Source: an uncultured Collinsella sp.
GTDB taxonomy: Bacteria; Actinomycetota; Coriobacteriia; Coriobacteriales; Coriobacteriaceae
DNA length: 9,391 nt
NCBI GenBank assembly: GCA_902496645.1
Contig: CABVBR010000076.1
Span: forward strand, 1-9,391
Direction: 5' to 3'
Shown here: positions 1 through 6,560 of the stretch, one piece after another
Layout: each line of letters begins with the position of its first letter
Numbering within the stretch: position 1 is the stretch's first letter
The notes under the pieces: model-generated
Databases searched by the model: none
What the model was told of the DNA's origin: nothing
The model's input: the letters and a program-made list of their open reading frames with translations, nothing else
Position numbers and translations under genes: made by a program

Positions 1-1
1 T

Positions 2-1069
2 GCCCATGGCATCCGCGTGGTGCTCGATGCCGTCTTCAACCACGTCGGCCGCGGCTTTTGGGCCTTCCGCGATGTGCAGGAGCGCAAGTGGGACTCGCCG
101 TACAAGGACTGGTTCCACATTAGCTTTGACGGCGATTCCTGCTATGGCGATGGCTTTTGGTACGAGGGCTGGGAAGGCCATTTTGAGCTTGTGAAGCTCA
201 ACCTGCAAAATCCCGCTGTGGTCGATTACCTGCTCGAGTCCGTGCGCCGCTGGGCCGAGGTCTTTGGCGTCGACGGCCTGCGCCTGGACGTTGCCTATAT
301 GCTCGACCGCGACTTTATGCGCCGCCTGCACGCCTTTACCCGTGAGCTTAAGCCCGACTTTGTGCTGATCGGCGAGACGCTTCACGGCGACTACAACCAG
401 ATCGTCAACGACGAGATGCTCGATTCCTGCACCAACTACGAGTGCTACAAGGGCCTGTACTCCAGCTTTAACTCGGTCAACATGTTCGAGATTGCCCACT
501 CGCTGCATCGCCAGTTTGGTGGTGACCCGTGGTGCATTTATCGCGGCAAGCATCTGCTGTCGTTTGTCGACAACCATGACGTGCCGCGCCTGGCGAGTAT
601 CCTGACGGACAAGTCCTGCCTGCGCCCCGCCTACGGCATGCTCTTTGGCATGCCGGGCATCCCATGCGTCTACTATGGCAGCGAGTGGGGGATTGCCGGC
701 GAAAAGGGCGGCCCCGATGGTGACTGGGCGCTGCGACCTGCGCTCGATGAGCCTGCGCCCAACGAGCTGACGGCGTTCGTCACGCAGCTCACGCACCTTC
801 GCTCGGCCGACGACGCGGCGGCCCGTGCTCTCAACTACGGTGCCTATCGCAACGTGGTGATCCAGAACAAGCAGCTGCTGTTCGAGCGCGCCTGCGACGG
901 CGCGACGGTACTCGTGGCGGTGAATGCCGTGGACGAGCCTTACACCTTTGGCGCCGGCGAGCTCAATGGGTCTTTTGTCGACCTGCTTACCGACGGTGCA
1001 CCTGCGGTCGAGCTGACGGGCACCCTTGAGCTTGCGCCCTACGAGGTACGCTATCTGTTGAGGGCCTAA
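2..1069 (+). CDS. GH13 alpha-amylase-family glycosidase, 5'-truncated by window edge
   Basis: This is a glycoside hydrolase of the alpha-amylase clan (GH13), which cleaves or rearranges alpha-glucosidic bonds in starch or maltodextrins. The frame is open from base 2 and the start lies outside, leaving 355 visible residues. The four conserved GH13 regions appear in order: GIRVVLDAVFNHVG (region I, residues 3-16), GLRLDVA with the nucleophile Asp96, LIGETLHG with the acid/base Glu125, and FVDNHD with the transition-state Asp193. The last 90 or so residues (from about 260) resemble the C-terminal beta-sandwich of maltogenic amylases and cyclomaltodextrinases. No export signal can be judged because the N-terminus is missing. 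Exact specificity (neopullulanase, maltodextrin glucosidase or alpha-amylase) cannot be read from this part. The stop is 3 bases before the next gene, which implies co-transcription. Confidence 0.92.
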   Translation, partial: AHGIRVVLDAVFNHVGRGFWAFRDVQERKWDSPYKDWFHISFDGDSCYGDGFWYEGWEGHFELVKLNLQNPAVVDYLLESVRRWAEVFGVDGLRLDVAYMLDRDFMRRLHAFTRELKPDFVLIGETLHGDYNQIVNDEMLDSCTNYECYKGLYSSFNSVNMFEIAHSLHRQFGGDPWCIYRGKHLLSFVDNHDVPRLASILTDKSCLRPAYGMLFGMPGIPCVYYGSEWGIAGEKGGPDGDWALRPALDEPAPNELTAFVTQLTHLRSADDAAARALNYGAYRNVVIQNKQLLFERACDGATVLVAVNAVDEPYTFGAGELNGSFVDLLTDGAPAVELTGTLELAPYEVRYLLRA

Positions 1070-1072
1070 GCC

Positions 1073-1636
1073 ATGGCTGTGTCCGACGAGGGCTATCAAC
1101 ATATTGAGCATGGGTTTGAACCCGTGTTCGACCAGCACTCGCGCGTTTTGGTGCTGGGGTCGTTTCCCTCGGTGCTTTCGCGCGCCAATGCCTTTTATTA
1201 CGGCAACCCTCAGAATCGCTTTTGGCGCGTGATGGCCGCGTGCCTCGGAGTGCCTGTGCCGCCCAACGAGGGCGACCCTTTGGCGGACAGCGAGCCTGCG
1301 ACGCTCGACGCCTCGATTGCCGCCAAGCGATCCATGCTGCTGAACGGCGGCGTGGCCCTGTGGGATGTGATCGAGAGCTGTGACATTAAGGGCTCGAGTG
1401 ACGCGAGCATTCGCAACGTTGTGCCGGCACATATCGAGCGCATTACCGATGTCACGCCGATTGAGGTCGTTATCTGCAACGGCGGCGCGGCCGGGCGGCT
1501 CTACAAACGCTATCTACAAGAGCGGACGGGGCTACCTGCCATCGTGCTGCCGTCGACGAGTCCTGCCAACGCGGCGTGGCGTTTGGAGCGGCTTGTCGAG
1601 CGTTGGAGTGAAGCCGTTGACTGGGCAGCTTATTAA
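1073..1636 (+). CDS. DNA-deoxyinosine glycosylase (uracil-DNA glycosylase superfamily, family 6 / HDG)
   Basis: This is a base-excision repair enzyme of the hypoxanthine-DNA glycosylase family, which removes hypoxanthine formed by deamination of adenine in DNA. The 187-aa protein carries the family's hallmarks: LVLGSFPS (residues 26-33), the segment FYYGNPQNRFWRV (41-53) that contains the active-site Asn region, ALWDV (95-99), VICNGG (133-138) and the C-terminal LPSTSPANA (159-167). Length is normal for the family. The ATG lies 3 bases after the stop of the glycosidase gene, and its likely Shine-Dalgarno (GAGGG near 1059) sits inside the end of that gene, so translation is probably coupled. 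No functional link between glucan hydrolysis and DNA repair is known; this looks like a convenience operon. The stop is separated by one base from the stop of the convergent gene. Confidence 0.9.
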   Translation: MAVSDEGYQHIEHGFEPVFDQHSRVLVLGSFPSVLSRANAFYYGNPQNRFWRVMAACLGVPVPPNEGDPLADSEPATLDASIAAKRSMLLNGGVALWDVIESCDIKGSSDASIRNVVPAHIERITDVTPIEVVICNGGAAGRLYKRYLQERTGLPAIVLPSTSPANAAWRLERLVERWSEAVDWAAY

Positions 1637-1637
1637 T

Positions 1638-2300
1638 TTAGATTATTGATTGAGTGCGGGCGCCGAGGTGTTTCAGAACGCCTCGCCAGATCGGCGCGGG
1701 CACGGCTGGCTCGGCGCAAACCATGCCATTGGTGTCGATGTCCTCGGCACTGCCGCCGCCGAGTCGCTGCGCATGCTCAACCGAGCAACCCATACGCACC
1801 GCACCCACGAGCTTGTCCATGGCTTCGGAAAACGGTCGGCGCAAGAGGCCCATGCGCGGGGAGTGGCGAAGCGCTGCGATGCCGCTGCCGGCGCAGATGG
1901 CAACGCCGCCACACCACGTTAGTTTACGGAGCTCGCAAGCTTCCCGCAGGCGCTTGACGGGCATGTGCGCCCCCTCGGTGCTTCTGTGGGCAACCTGCAC
2001 GACGACATAGACGCGTGTCTCTGCATTCCCAAGGCGATCGAGCATCTGCTCGACAGTGATCATCGCCCCGTCATCAAATGCATCATCAACGGCGAGCACG
2101 AGGCCATCGGCGGCAGCATCGTCATCATCCGCCTTCAAGTCGACCGGGCGGGGGAGTACAGTGCCGGAAAGCTGTGCATAGGCGGCGATGGCATCCTGCA
2201 GGTCCCAGAGCAAAAACTCAAGATCGGCGCTCTCGGGAATGTTGATATACGCAATGGTTTGCAACGTCTTGGGCTTATCGCCGCGCGCGATCGTCTCCAT
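1638..2300 (-). CDS. Uncharacterised protein resembling a divergent flavodoxin-fold NAD(P)H oxidoreductase
   Basis: The 220-aa frame starts at an ATG preceded on the minus strand by a textbook GAAAGGAGG, which supports real translation. The product is not confidently recognised. Its order of elements recalls small flavodoxin-like NAD(P)H/FMN oxidoreductases of Firmicutes: a first strand plus helix (IAYIN then SADLEFLLWDLQDAI, 16-38), a middle strand and turn (DGLVLAVDDAFDDG, 65-78), a third strand (RVYVVVQVA, 96-104), and the stretch LTWCGGVAICAGSG (127-140), which resembles the W-GGG-GIG-G segment of that family. The Gly/Ser-rich phosphate loop expected after the first strand is absent (PESAD instead), and there is an acidic patch DADDDDAAAD-like around 57-65. 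No signal peptide or membrane segment is evident. It converges tail-to-tail with the glycosylase gene and is divergent from the aminotransferase gene. Coding status is likely; the fold assignment is tentative. Confidence 0.72.
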   Translation of the reverse strand: METIARGDKPKTLQTIAYINIPESADLEFLLWDLQDAIAAYAQLSGTVLPRPVDLKADDDDAAADGLVLAVDDAFDDGAMITVEQMLDRLGNAETRVYVVVQVAHRSTEGAHMPVKRLREACELRKLTWCGGVAICAGSGIAALRHSPRMGLLRRPFSEAMDKLVGAVRMGCSVEHAQRLGGGSAEDIDTNGMVCAEPAVPAPIWRGVLKHLGARTQSII

Positions 2301-2393
2301 GCCGCCTCCTTTCCGGTTGGTTTCCGTTTAGGTTACACCGTCTGGTGGCGCCTCGCCGCGCTATCCTAGTGCAACCCTTACGAAAGGAACGCC

Positions 2394-3530
2394 ATGCGCC
2401 TGCCCATGAATACCTCGCTTGCCACGCTCAAGCCCTCCGGTATCCGCCGAATCAACGCGCTCGCCGCTCAGCATCCGGGATGCATCGCGCTTGCGCTCGG
2501 CGAGCCTGATTTTCCCACGCCCGATGTGATTAGCGCCGAGGTGACCGCCGCACTGGGCCGCGGCGACACACACTATCCGCCCAACAACGGTCGCCCTGTC
2601 CTGCGCGAGGCACTGTCTGCCTACATGGGGGACGCGGGCCTTACGTTTTCGGCCGACGAGGTCATCCTGACCGACGGCGCGACCGAGGCCCTGTCGGCAA
2701 CATTCATGGCCATGCTCAACCCCGGCGACGAGGTCATTATCCCCACGCCGGCCTTTGGCCTGTACGAGAGCATCGTCGTAGCCAATCACGCCAAAGCGGT
2801 CTTTTTGGATACGGAGCCTGCGCAATTTCAGATTGACGAGGATGCGCTTCGCGCCTGTGTGACCCCGGCGACCAAGGCCATCGTCATCTGCACGCCCAAC
2901 AATCCCACGGGTTGCATTCTCAACGCGGCATCGCTCGACGCCGTGGCGCGCGTAGCGGAGCAGGCGGGCATCTACGTGGTCTGCGACGACGTATACAACC
3001 GCCTCGTCTATGTGGACGGCTACGAGCGCTTTGCCCAACGCCACCCGGAACTGCGCGAGCAGACGGTCATCATCGAGAGCTTCTCCAAGCCCTGGGCTAT
3101 GACCGGCTGGCGCCTGGGCTGGCTCGCAGCCGCGGCCACCGTCATCGCCGAGATCGCGAAGGCCCACCAATACTTAGTATCGAGCGCCGTCTCCTTCGAA
3201 ATGGACGCTGCAGCTCGAGCCCTCACCGTCGACCCCACCCCCATGCTCAAAGTCTACCGAGCCCGCCGCAAACGAGTCCTCGCAGCCTTGGGCGCCATGG
3301 GTCTCGACGTAGTGGAGCCCGCAGGAGCCTTCTACGCCTTCCCGAGCATCAAAAAGTTCGGCCTAACCAGCGAGGATTTCTGCATTAAAGCCATCAAAGA
3401 AGCCAACGTAGCCCTAGTCCCAGGCAACTGCTTCGGCACCGAAGGCCACATCCGCCTAAGCTACTGCGTCTCCGACCAAAATCTGGACGAAGGCTTAAGC
3501 CGCCTGTCCACCTTCGTGTCAACCCTATAG
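2394..3530 (+). CDS. PLP-dependent class I/II aminotransferase
   Basis: This 378-aa protein is a fold-type I aminotransferase of the aspartate aminotransferase superfamily, transferring amino groups between an amino acid and a 2-oxo acid in the cytoplasm. Visible landmarks are LGEPDFPTP (35-43), the cofactor-binding turn GATEAL (95-100), PNNPTG with Asn170, CDDVY with Asp198/Asp199 and Tyr201, the Schiff-base Lys232 in SFSKPWAMTGWRLGW, and Arg354 in IRLSY, which binds the substrate carboxylate. Length is normal. The start is set by AAAGGA at 2383-2388, five bases upstream; an ATG at 2406 is less well placed. Substrate cannot be read from the sequence, and no biosynthetic partner adjoins it, so no symbol is given. 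The final ~120 codons use many more A-ending codons (CTA, GTA, GCA, CGA, GAA) than the first two thirds, hinting at mosaic origin. Confidence 0.9.
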   Translation: MRLPMNTSLATLKPSGIRRINALAAQHPGCIALALGEPDFPTPDVISAEVTAALGRGDTHYPPNNGRPVLREALSAYMGDAGLTFSADEVILTDGATEALSATFMAMLNPGDEVIIPTPAFGLYESIVVANHAKAVFLDTEPAQFQIDEDALRACVTPATKAIVICTPNNPTGCILNAASLDAVARVAEQAGIYVVCDDVYNRLVYVDGYERFAQRHPELREQTVIIESFSKPWAMTGWRLGWLAAAATVIAEIAKAHQYLVSSAVSFEMDAAARALTVDPTPMLKVYRARRKRVLAALGAMGLDVVEPAGAFYAFPSIKKFGLTSEDFCIKAIKEANVALVPGNCFGTEGHIRLSYCVSDQNLDEGLSRLSTFVSTL

Positions 3531-3553
3531 CTCAACGGGCCCCAACCCATCAG

Positions 3554-3703
3554 CCCACCGACATAAGGGTTATGCGTGGGGGCGTCGGTCAACGAAAACC
3601 CGGGCTGCCCAAAGTCAACGCAGGCACGCGCCGCCGAAGGCCAGGCGCAAGGTTTTCGTAGATTCCGCACGAGCCGAAGAGCACTTAATGTGCTCTTCGT
3701 GCG
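3554..3703. other. Hairpin-rich gap between convergent genes, likely transcription end zone
   Basis: The 236-base gap between the aminotransferase stop and the HAD gene stop holds several inverted repeats. CCCAC/GTGGG (3554-3558/3576-3580) encloses CATAA/TTATG (3562-3566/3570-3574). ACGAAAACC (3592-3600) matches GGTTTTCGT (3651-3659) and encloses GCGCC/GGCGC (3628-3632/3644-3648). GAAGAGCAC/GTGCTCTTC (3676-3684/3690-3698, loop TTAAT) is a perfect 9-bp stem, with a further CGCAC/GTGCG (3666-3670/3699-3703) outside a bulge. None is followed by a good T-run on either strand, so a standard intrinsic terminator is not clear, though a bidirectional stop is the natural role. No gene is seen here. 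Confidence 0.45.
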
Positions 3704-3766
3704 AGCCCAGGACCTGACCGAACGAAAAACTTGCCCGCGCCGCCCGGCCAGGTCTGACGAGCAACG

Positions 3767-4594
3767 TTAACGAGCCGCCAAGATGGCGTCGATGAGCGTC
3801 AGTACGCCCCCGTCGTTGTTGCTCGGAATGCGCCATTTGGCGTGCGCGTTCATGTGCTCCTCGGCATTATCCACGATAAAGCTATGCCCGACGCGCTCCA
3901 GCATGGGGATGTCGTTGTACGTATCACCCACGGCGGCGGCATCAGCGATATCAATGCCCAGCTGCTCGCACAGGTGCGCGACGCCCGACCCCTTGTCGAC
4001 GCCCAGGTTCATAAAGTCTATCCACTCGCGCCCGGCGTTGGTGACGTAGAGCTTGTCCGAGAACTCGGGGCTGTAGTTCTCGCGAAACGCGGGCTCGGCA
4101 TCGTAGGCGGGGAAGAAGATCGAAATCTTGTTGGACTCGATATCAATGCCCTCAAAGCTATCGACGTAGTTGATCGTGTTGTAGTAGACGCTGAGTTCGT
4201 CGTGGTATTGATGGTCACGGGCAAGTACGTAGAACTCGTCGTAGCAGCATAGGACGGGGACGGCGCGAGAATCCTCCGAGGCGCGGCTCAAGACCTGCTG
4301 ATACGGCGCCACATCGATGTTGCTCTTATAGATATAGTTGCCGCGATAGATGACGCAGGCTCCGTTGTCGGGGCAAAAGGCGAGGCGGTTCTTGATGCCC
4401 TCGAACATCTCCTCGAGCTTGGGGGCTGGACGTCCGCTGGCGGGGCAGAATACGATGCCGGCGTCGGCGAGCTTGTCCAGGCGCTCATCAAGACCCTGCG
4501 GCAACACGCGCTCGTCGGTGAGCAGCGTCTTGTCCATGTCGACGGCGATGAGTTTAATGTTGCCGATGTTAGCGTCTGATTCATAAGTCTGCAT
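3767..4594 (-). CDS. HAD-superfamily phosphatase, Cof-like (subclass IIB)
   Basis: This is a cytoplasmic magnesium-dependent hydrolase of the haloacid dehalogenase superfamily, Cof/YidA type, likely removing phosphate from sugar phosphates or other small metabolites. The 275-aa protein shows all four HAD motifs: DMDKTLL with nucleophile Asp19 and Asp21, the Ser53 of PASGRP, Lys201 in VDKGSGV, and the metal-binding GDTYND (223-228). Between motifs II and III lies the alpha/beta cap expected of subclass IIB (roughly residues 80-190). Length is typical (about 270). The start is supported by GGAAAGG about 8 bases upstream on the minus strand. It appears monocistronic: it converges on the aminotransferase gene and diverges from the argG leader. 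Substrate is not predictable for this family without biochemical data. Confidence 0.9.
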   Translation of the reverse strand: MQTYESDANIGNIKLIAVDMDKTLLTDERVLPQGLDERLDKLADAGIVFCPASGRPAPKLEEMFEGIKNRLAFCPDNGACVIYRGNYIYKSNIDVAPYQQVLSRASEDSRAVPVLCCYDEFYVLARDHQYHDELSVYYNTINYVDSFEGIDIESNKISIFFPAYDAEPAFRENYSPEFSDKLYVTNAGREWIDFMNLGVDKGSGVAHLCEQLGIDIADAAAVGDTYNDIPMLERVGHSFIVDNAEEHMNAHAKWRIPSNNDGGVLTLIDAILAAR

Positions 4595-4737
4595 AAATGC
4601 GCCTTTCCGTTTCCAGATTGTTTCGGGCGTAATGACCCTCTGCTATGTAATCGAGCGTATTTTCGCAGGAATGGTGCGTACTTGCACTGCAATTCACAAA
4701 CTAATGAAAAAACTTTTCAGAAATTTGAATTTGTCGC

Positions 4738-4765
4738 TTGTACAGCAGGCACTTTAGCGTAATAT
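4738..4765 (+). promoter_or_regulatory. Candidate promoter for the argG leader transcript
   Basis: TTGTAC (4738-4743) and TAATAT (4760-4765) are spaced by 16 bases and match the -35 and -10 consensus in 3 and 4 of 6 positions. A start near 4772 would fit the potential fold that begins at 4775 and would give a leader of about 375 bases before argG. Half-site-like ATTCA (4692-4696) and TGAAT (4726-4730) lie upstream, but not in the arrangement of a canonical ARG box. The call is weak by itself and rests on the features downstream. Confidence 0.35.
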
Positions 4766-4868
4766 AGCGACCATCGAAAACGGAGACGGCAAAAGCACCG
4801 CTTACCGAGGAAAAGGTACCGTTTGCGATATTAGAATTGCGCCCGGCGATAGGTGAAAGGAGAGGCAG

Positions 4869-4943
4869 ATGCAGTTCGTAAAGATCATCACTACTGCAGA
4901 CAATGCCATCCGACGCCAGTGCGCAATTTCCCGACGACGATAA
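4869..4943 (+). CDS. Putative 24-aa arginine-rich leader peptide upstream of argG
   Basis: This 24-codon ORF starts MQFVKIITT and ends AIRRQCAISRRR before TAA. It is preceded by GAAAGGAGAGG (4855-4865), whose AAAGGAG core lies six bases before the ATG, one of the strongest ribosome binding sites in the window. Five of its last ten residues are arginine, and the last three codons are CGA CGA CGA. CGA is scarce in most of the neighbouring genes, where CGC dominates. Arginine codons placed just before the stop, a stem-loop overlapping those codons, and argG downstream together fit the design of trp- or his-type leader peptides, in which ribosome stalling reports amino-acid supply. Function is inferred; the peptide matches no family I recognise. 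A chance ORF cannot be excluded without comparison to related genomes. Confidence 0.6.
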   Translation: MQFVKIITTADNAIRRQCAISRRR

Positions 4944-5054
4944 CAATCGTCTCTGTCCGCATGGGGCGAATTGCCTCAACAGAGTCATTTTGAGGTCGTT
5001 GGGTTTTAGCACGACATTGCTGCATGTTTCTAGGGCATGTATGTGCTGATTTTT
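4936..5054 (+). promoter_or_regulatory. Candidate ribosome-mediated attenuator of argG
   Basis: Overlapping inverted repeats follow the arginine codons. P1 is GACGAT/ATCGTC (4936-4941/4946-4951), covering the last Arg codons and stop. P2 is CTCTGT/ACAGAG (4951-4956/4979-4984) enclosing TGGGGC/GCCTCA (4962-4967/4973-4978). P3 is CCTCAA/TTGAGG (4974-4979/4990-4995). P4 is GTCGT/ACGAC (4995-4999/5011-5015). P5 is AGCAC/GTGCT (5008-5012/5043-5047), extended inside by ACAT/ATGT (5014-5017/5037-5040) and followed by GA and TTTTT (5050-5054), a terminator-like end. Each stem overlaps the next, so they compete. The pairings are seen in the sequence; the switching is inference. Confidence 0.5.
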
Positions 5055-5148
5055 GCTATTTAGCCTGATATTGCACGGTATATGACCTTGAAATGACTTG
5101 CAACTGACCGATGTTCTAATTAGCTACCAAGGGCGAAAGGAAACAGCC

Positions 5149-6371
5149 ATGAGCAAGGAAAAAGTCGTTCTCGCATATTCCGGTGGTCTTGATACATCCG
5201 TATGTGTTAAGTGGCTCCAGGACGAGAAGAATCTCGATGTCGTTTGTGTCTGCGGCAACGTGGGCCAGGAGGAGACCGGCCTGGACGCCAAGAAGCAGAA
5301 GGCGCTCGACCTGGGCGTTCTTGATTGCCAGGTGCTCGACCTGCGCGATGAGTTCTCCGATGAGTTCCTGACTAAGGCCATCGCCGCAAACTCCATGTAC
5401 GAGAATAAGTACCCGCTGCTCTCCGCCCTGTCTCGCCCGCTGCTCGCCAAGAAGCTCGTCGAGGTCGCTCACGAGTTTGGCGCTACGTCGCCCACGGCTG
5501 CACCGGCAAGGGTAACGACCAGGTTCGTTTTGAGGCTGCCGTCAAGGCCCTCGACCCCGAGCTTAAGGTTATCGCCCCGGTTCGCGAGTGGGATCTGAAG
5601 TGCCGTCCCGATGAGGTTGCCTATGCTCACGCCCACAACGTGCCGGTTCCCGAGGGCGCCAACGACAACCCCTATTCCATCGACGACAACCTGTGGGGTC
5701 GCGCCATCGAGTGCGGTCACCTGGAGGATCCCTGGAACGAGCCGCTCGACGACGCCTGGGTTATGACCAAGAACCCCGAGGACACGCCGGACACCCCGAC
5801 CTACACCGAGATTGAGTTTGAGGCGGGCAAGCCCGTCGCCGTCGATGGCAAGAAGATGAAACTCTCCGAGATCGTCATCGCCCTCAACAAGATTTCGGGT
5901 GACAACGGCTTTGGCCGTCTCGACCTGGTCGAGGATCGTCTGGTGGGCCTCAAGAGTCGCGAGTGCTACGAGGTTCCTGGCGCCCTGACGCTCATCACCG
6001 CCCACAAGGCGCTCGAGGACATCTGCGTCGAGGGCGACCTGCTCAAGACCAAGATTAAGCTCGAGCAGGATTGGGCCACCGCCGTGTACAACGGCCAGTG
6101 GTACAGCCCGCTCAAAAACGCGCTCGATGCCTTTATGGCCGACACCCAGAAGTTCGTGACCGGCACCGTCCGTCTGAAGTTCTTTAAGGGCAACTGCCAT
6201 GTCGTCGGCCGCAAGAGCCCGTTTAGCCTGTATGACTACGGTCTGGCTACCTACGACCGCGACACTACGTTTGACGAGAAGGCCAGCGCCGGCTTTATCG
6301 AGATCGATACGCTGTCGCTCAAGACGTGGGCTAAGGTCCAGGGCCCCAGCTCTGCTGCCGCCCAGGCCTAG
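5149..6371 (+). pseudogene. argG: argG, argininosuccinate synthase, interrupted by a frameshift
   Basis: Argininosuccinate synthase joins citrulline and aspartate with ATP, the penultimate step of arginine synthesis. The ATG at 5149 follows AAAGGA (5136-5141). The first frame reads the ATP-binding AYSGGLDTS (residues 9-17) and GNVGQEE, then runs correctly to Ala112-Thr113. There it leaves the frame and would stop at 5598 after spurious residues. The conserved continuation VAHGCTGKGNDQVRFE resumes at 5487 in another frame and goes on through YSIDDNLWGRAIECG to a normal C-terminus at 6371. Family members read GATYVAHG here; the sequence has one ACGT (5485-5488) where ACGTACGT would give exactly that, so a 4-bp loss is the simplest explanation. 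Repaired length would be about 408 aa, normal for ArgG. The lesion falls in the catalytic domain, so a split product should be inactive. A sequencing or assembly error is the main alternative. Confidence 0.9.
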
Positions 6372-6386
6372 CGTCTCCTTCCTTTG

Positions 6387-6449
6387 GTATCCGCGCGGCC
6401 CATCCGCGTGATACATAACGGGCGCATGGGGTCCCTACCTTTCGTTATG
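6387..6449 (+). other. Tandem stem-loops just downstream of argG
   Basis: Two adjacent hairpins share base 6414. The first pairs GTATC/GATAC (6387-6391/6410-6414) and, inside, CGCGG/CCGCG (6394-6398/6404-6408) with loop CCCAT. The second pairs CATAACG/CGTTATG (6414-6420/6443-6449). Neither is followed by a T-run. They begin 16 bases after the argG stop and may protect or process the 3' end, but no role is shown. Confidence 0.4.
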
Positions 6450-6524
6450 CTTGCTGACACTTCTTAACATCGGTGGCCCCTACGTTCCGCCCGCATATAT
6501 GATGCCGCGTCTGCGGCTGAGTCC

Positions 6525-6560
6525 GAGCCCCGCCGGGGTTGTCCGGCGGGGCTCCTCCTA
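6525..6560 (+). terminator. Strong stem-loop after argG, possible terminator or attenuator before argH
   Basis: GAGCCCCGCCGG (6525-6536) pairs perfectly with CCGGCGGGGCTC (6543-6554) across the loop GGTTGT, a 12-bp very GC-rich stem. A smaller hairpin, GCCGC/GCGGC (6504-6508/6513-6517), precedes it. The following bases, CTCCTATCAATTT, are only moderately T-rich, so termination may be partial and let some transcription reach argH. Confidence 0.5.

Noticed and set aside
2334..2367. Promoter for the aminotransferase (TATCCT at 2362-2367)
   Set aside because: No acceptable -35 lies at 16-18 bases upstream, so a specific promoter cannot be assigned in this divergent spacer.
4690..4732. ArgR operator (ARG box) near the argG promoter
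   Set aside because: Only separated half-site-like ATTCA and TGAAT are present, in outward orientation and about 30 bases apart, unlike the 18-bp palindrome known from characterised ArgR sites.
4701..5012. 103-codon open frame on the minus strand across the argG leader
   Set aside because: It starts with GTG without a Shine-Dalgarno, has no recognisable motif, and overlaps the better-supported leader ORF and stems on the plus strand.
5089..5120. Second promoter close to argG: TTGAAA (5089-5094) with extended -10 TGTTCTAAT (5112-5120)
   Set aside because: The spacer of 20 bases is too long for a confident call. It remains possible, and if active it would bypass the proposed attenuator.
5485..5500. 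Programmed -1 frameshift rescuing argG
   Set aside because: A -1 shift after Thr113 would rejoin the frame with only the Tyr missing, but no X-XXY-YYZ slippery heptamer or SD-like stimulator is present, and a 4-bp deletion restores the conserved residues exactly.
5469..6416. 315-codon open frame antisense to argG
   Set aside because: It mirrors the codon pattern of argG in a G+C-rich gene, has low-complexity Val/Leu/Gly content and no family motif. The same reasoning removes 2361-3170 (antisense to the aminotransferase) and 6678-7634 (antisense to argH).
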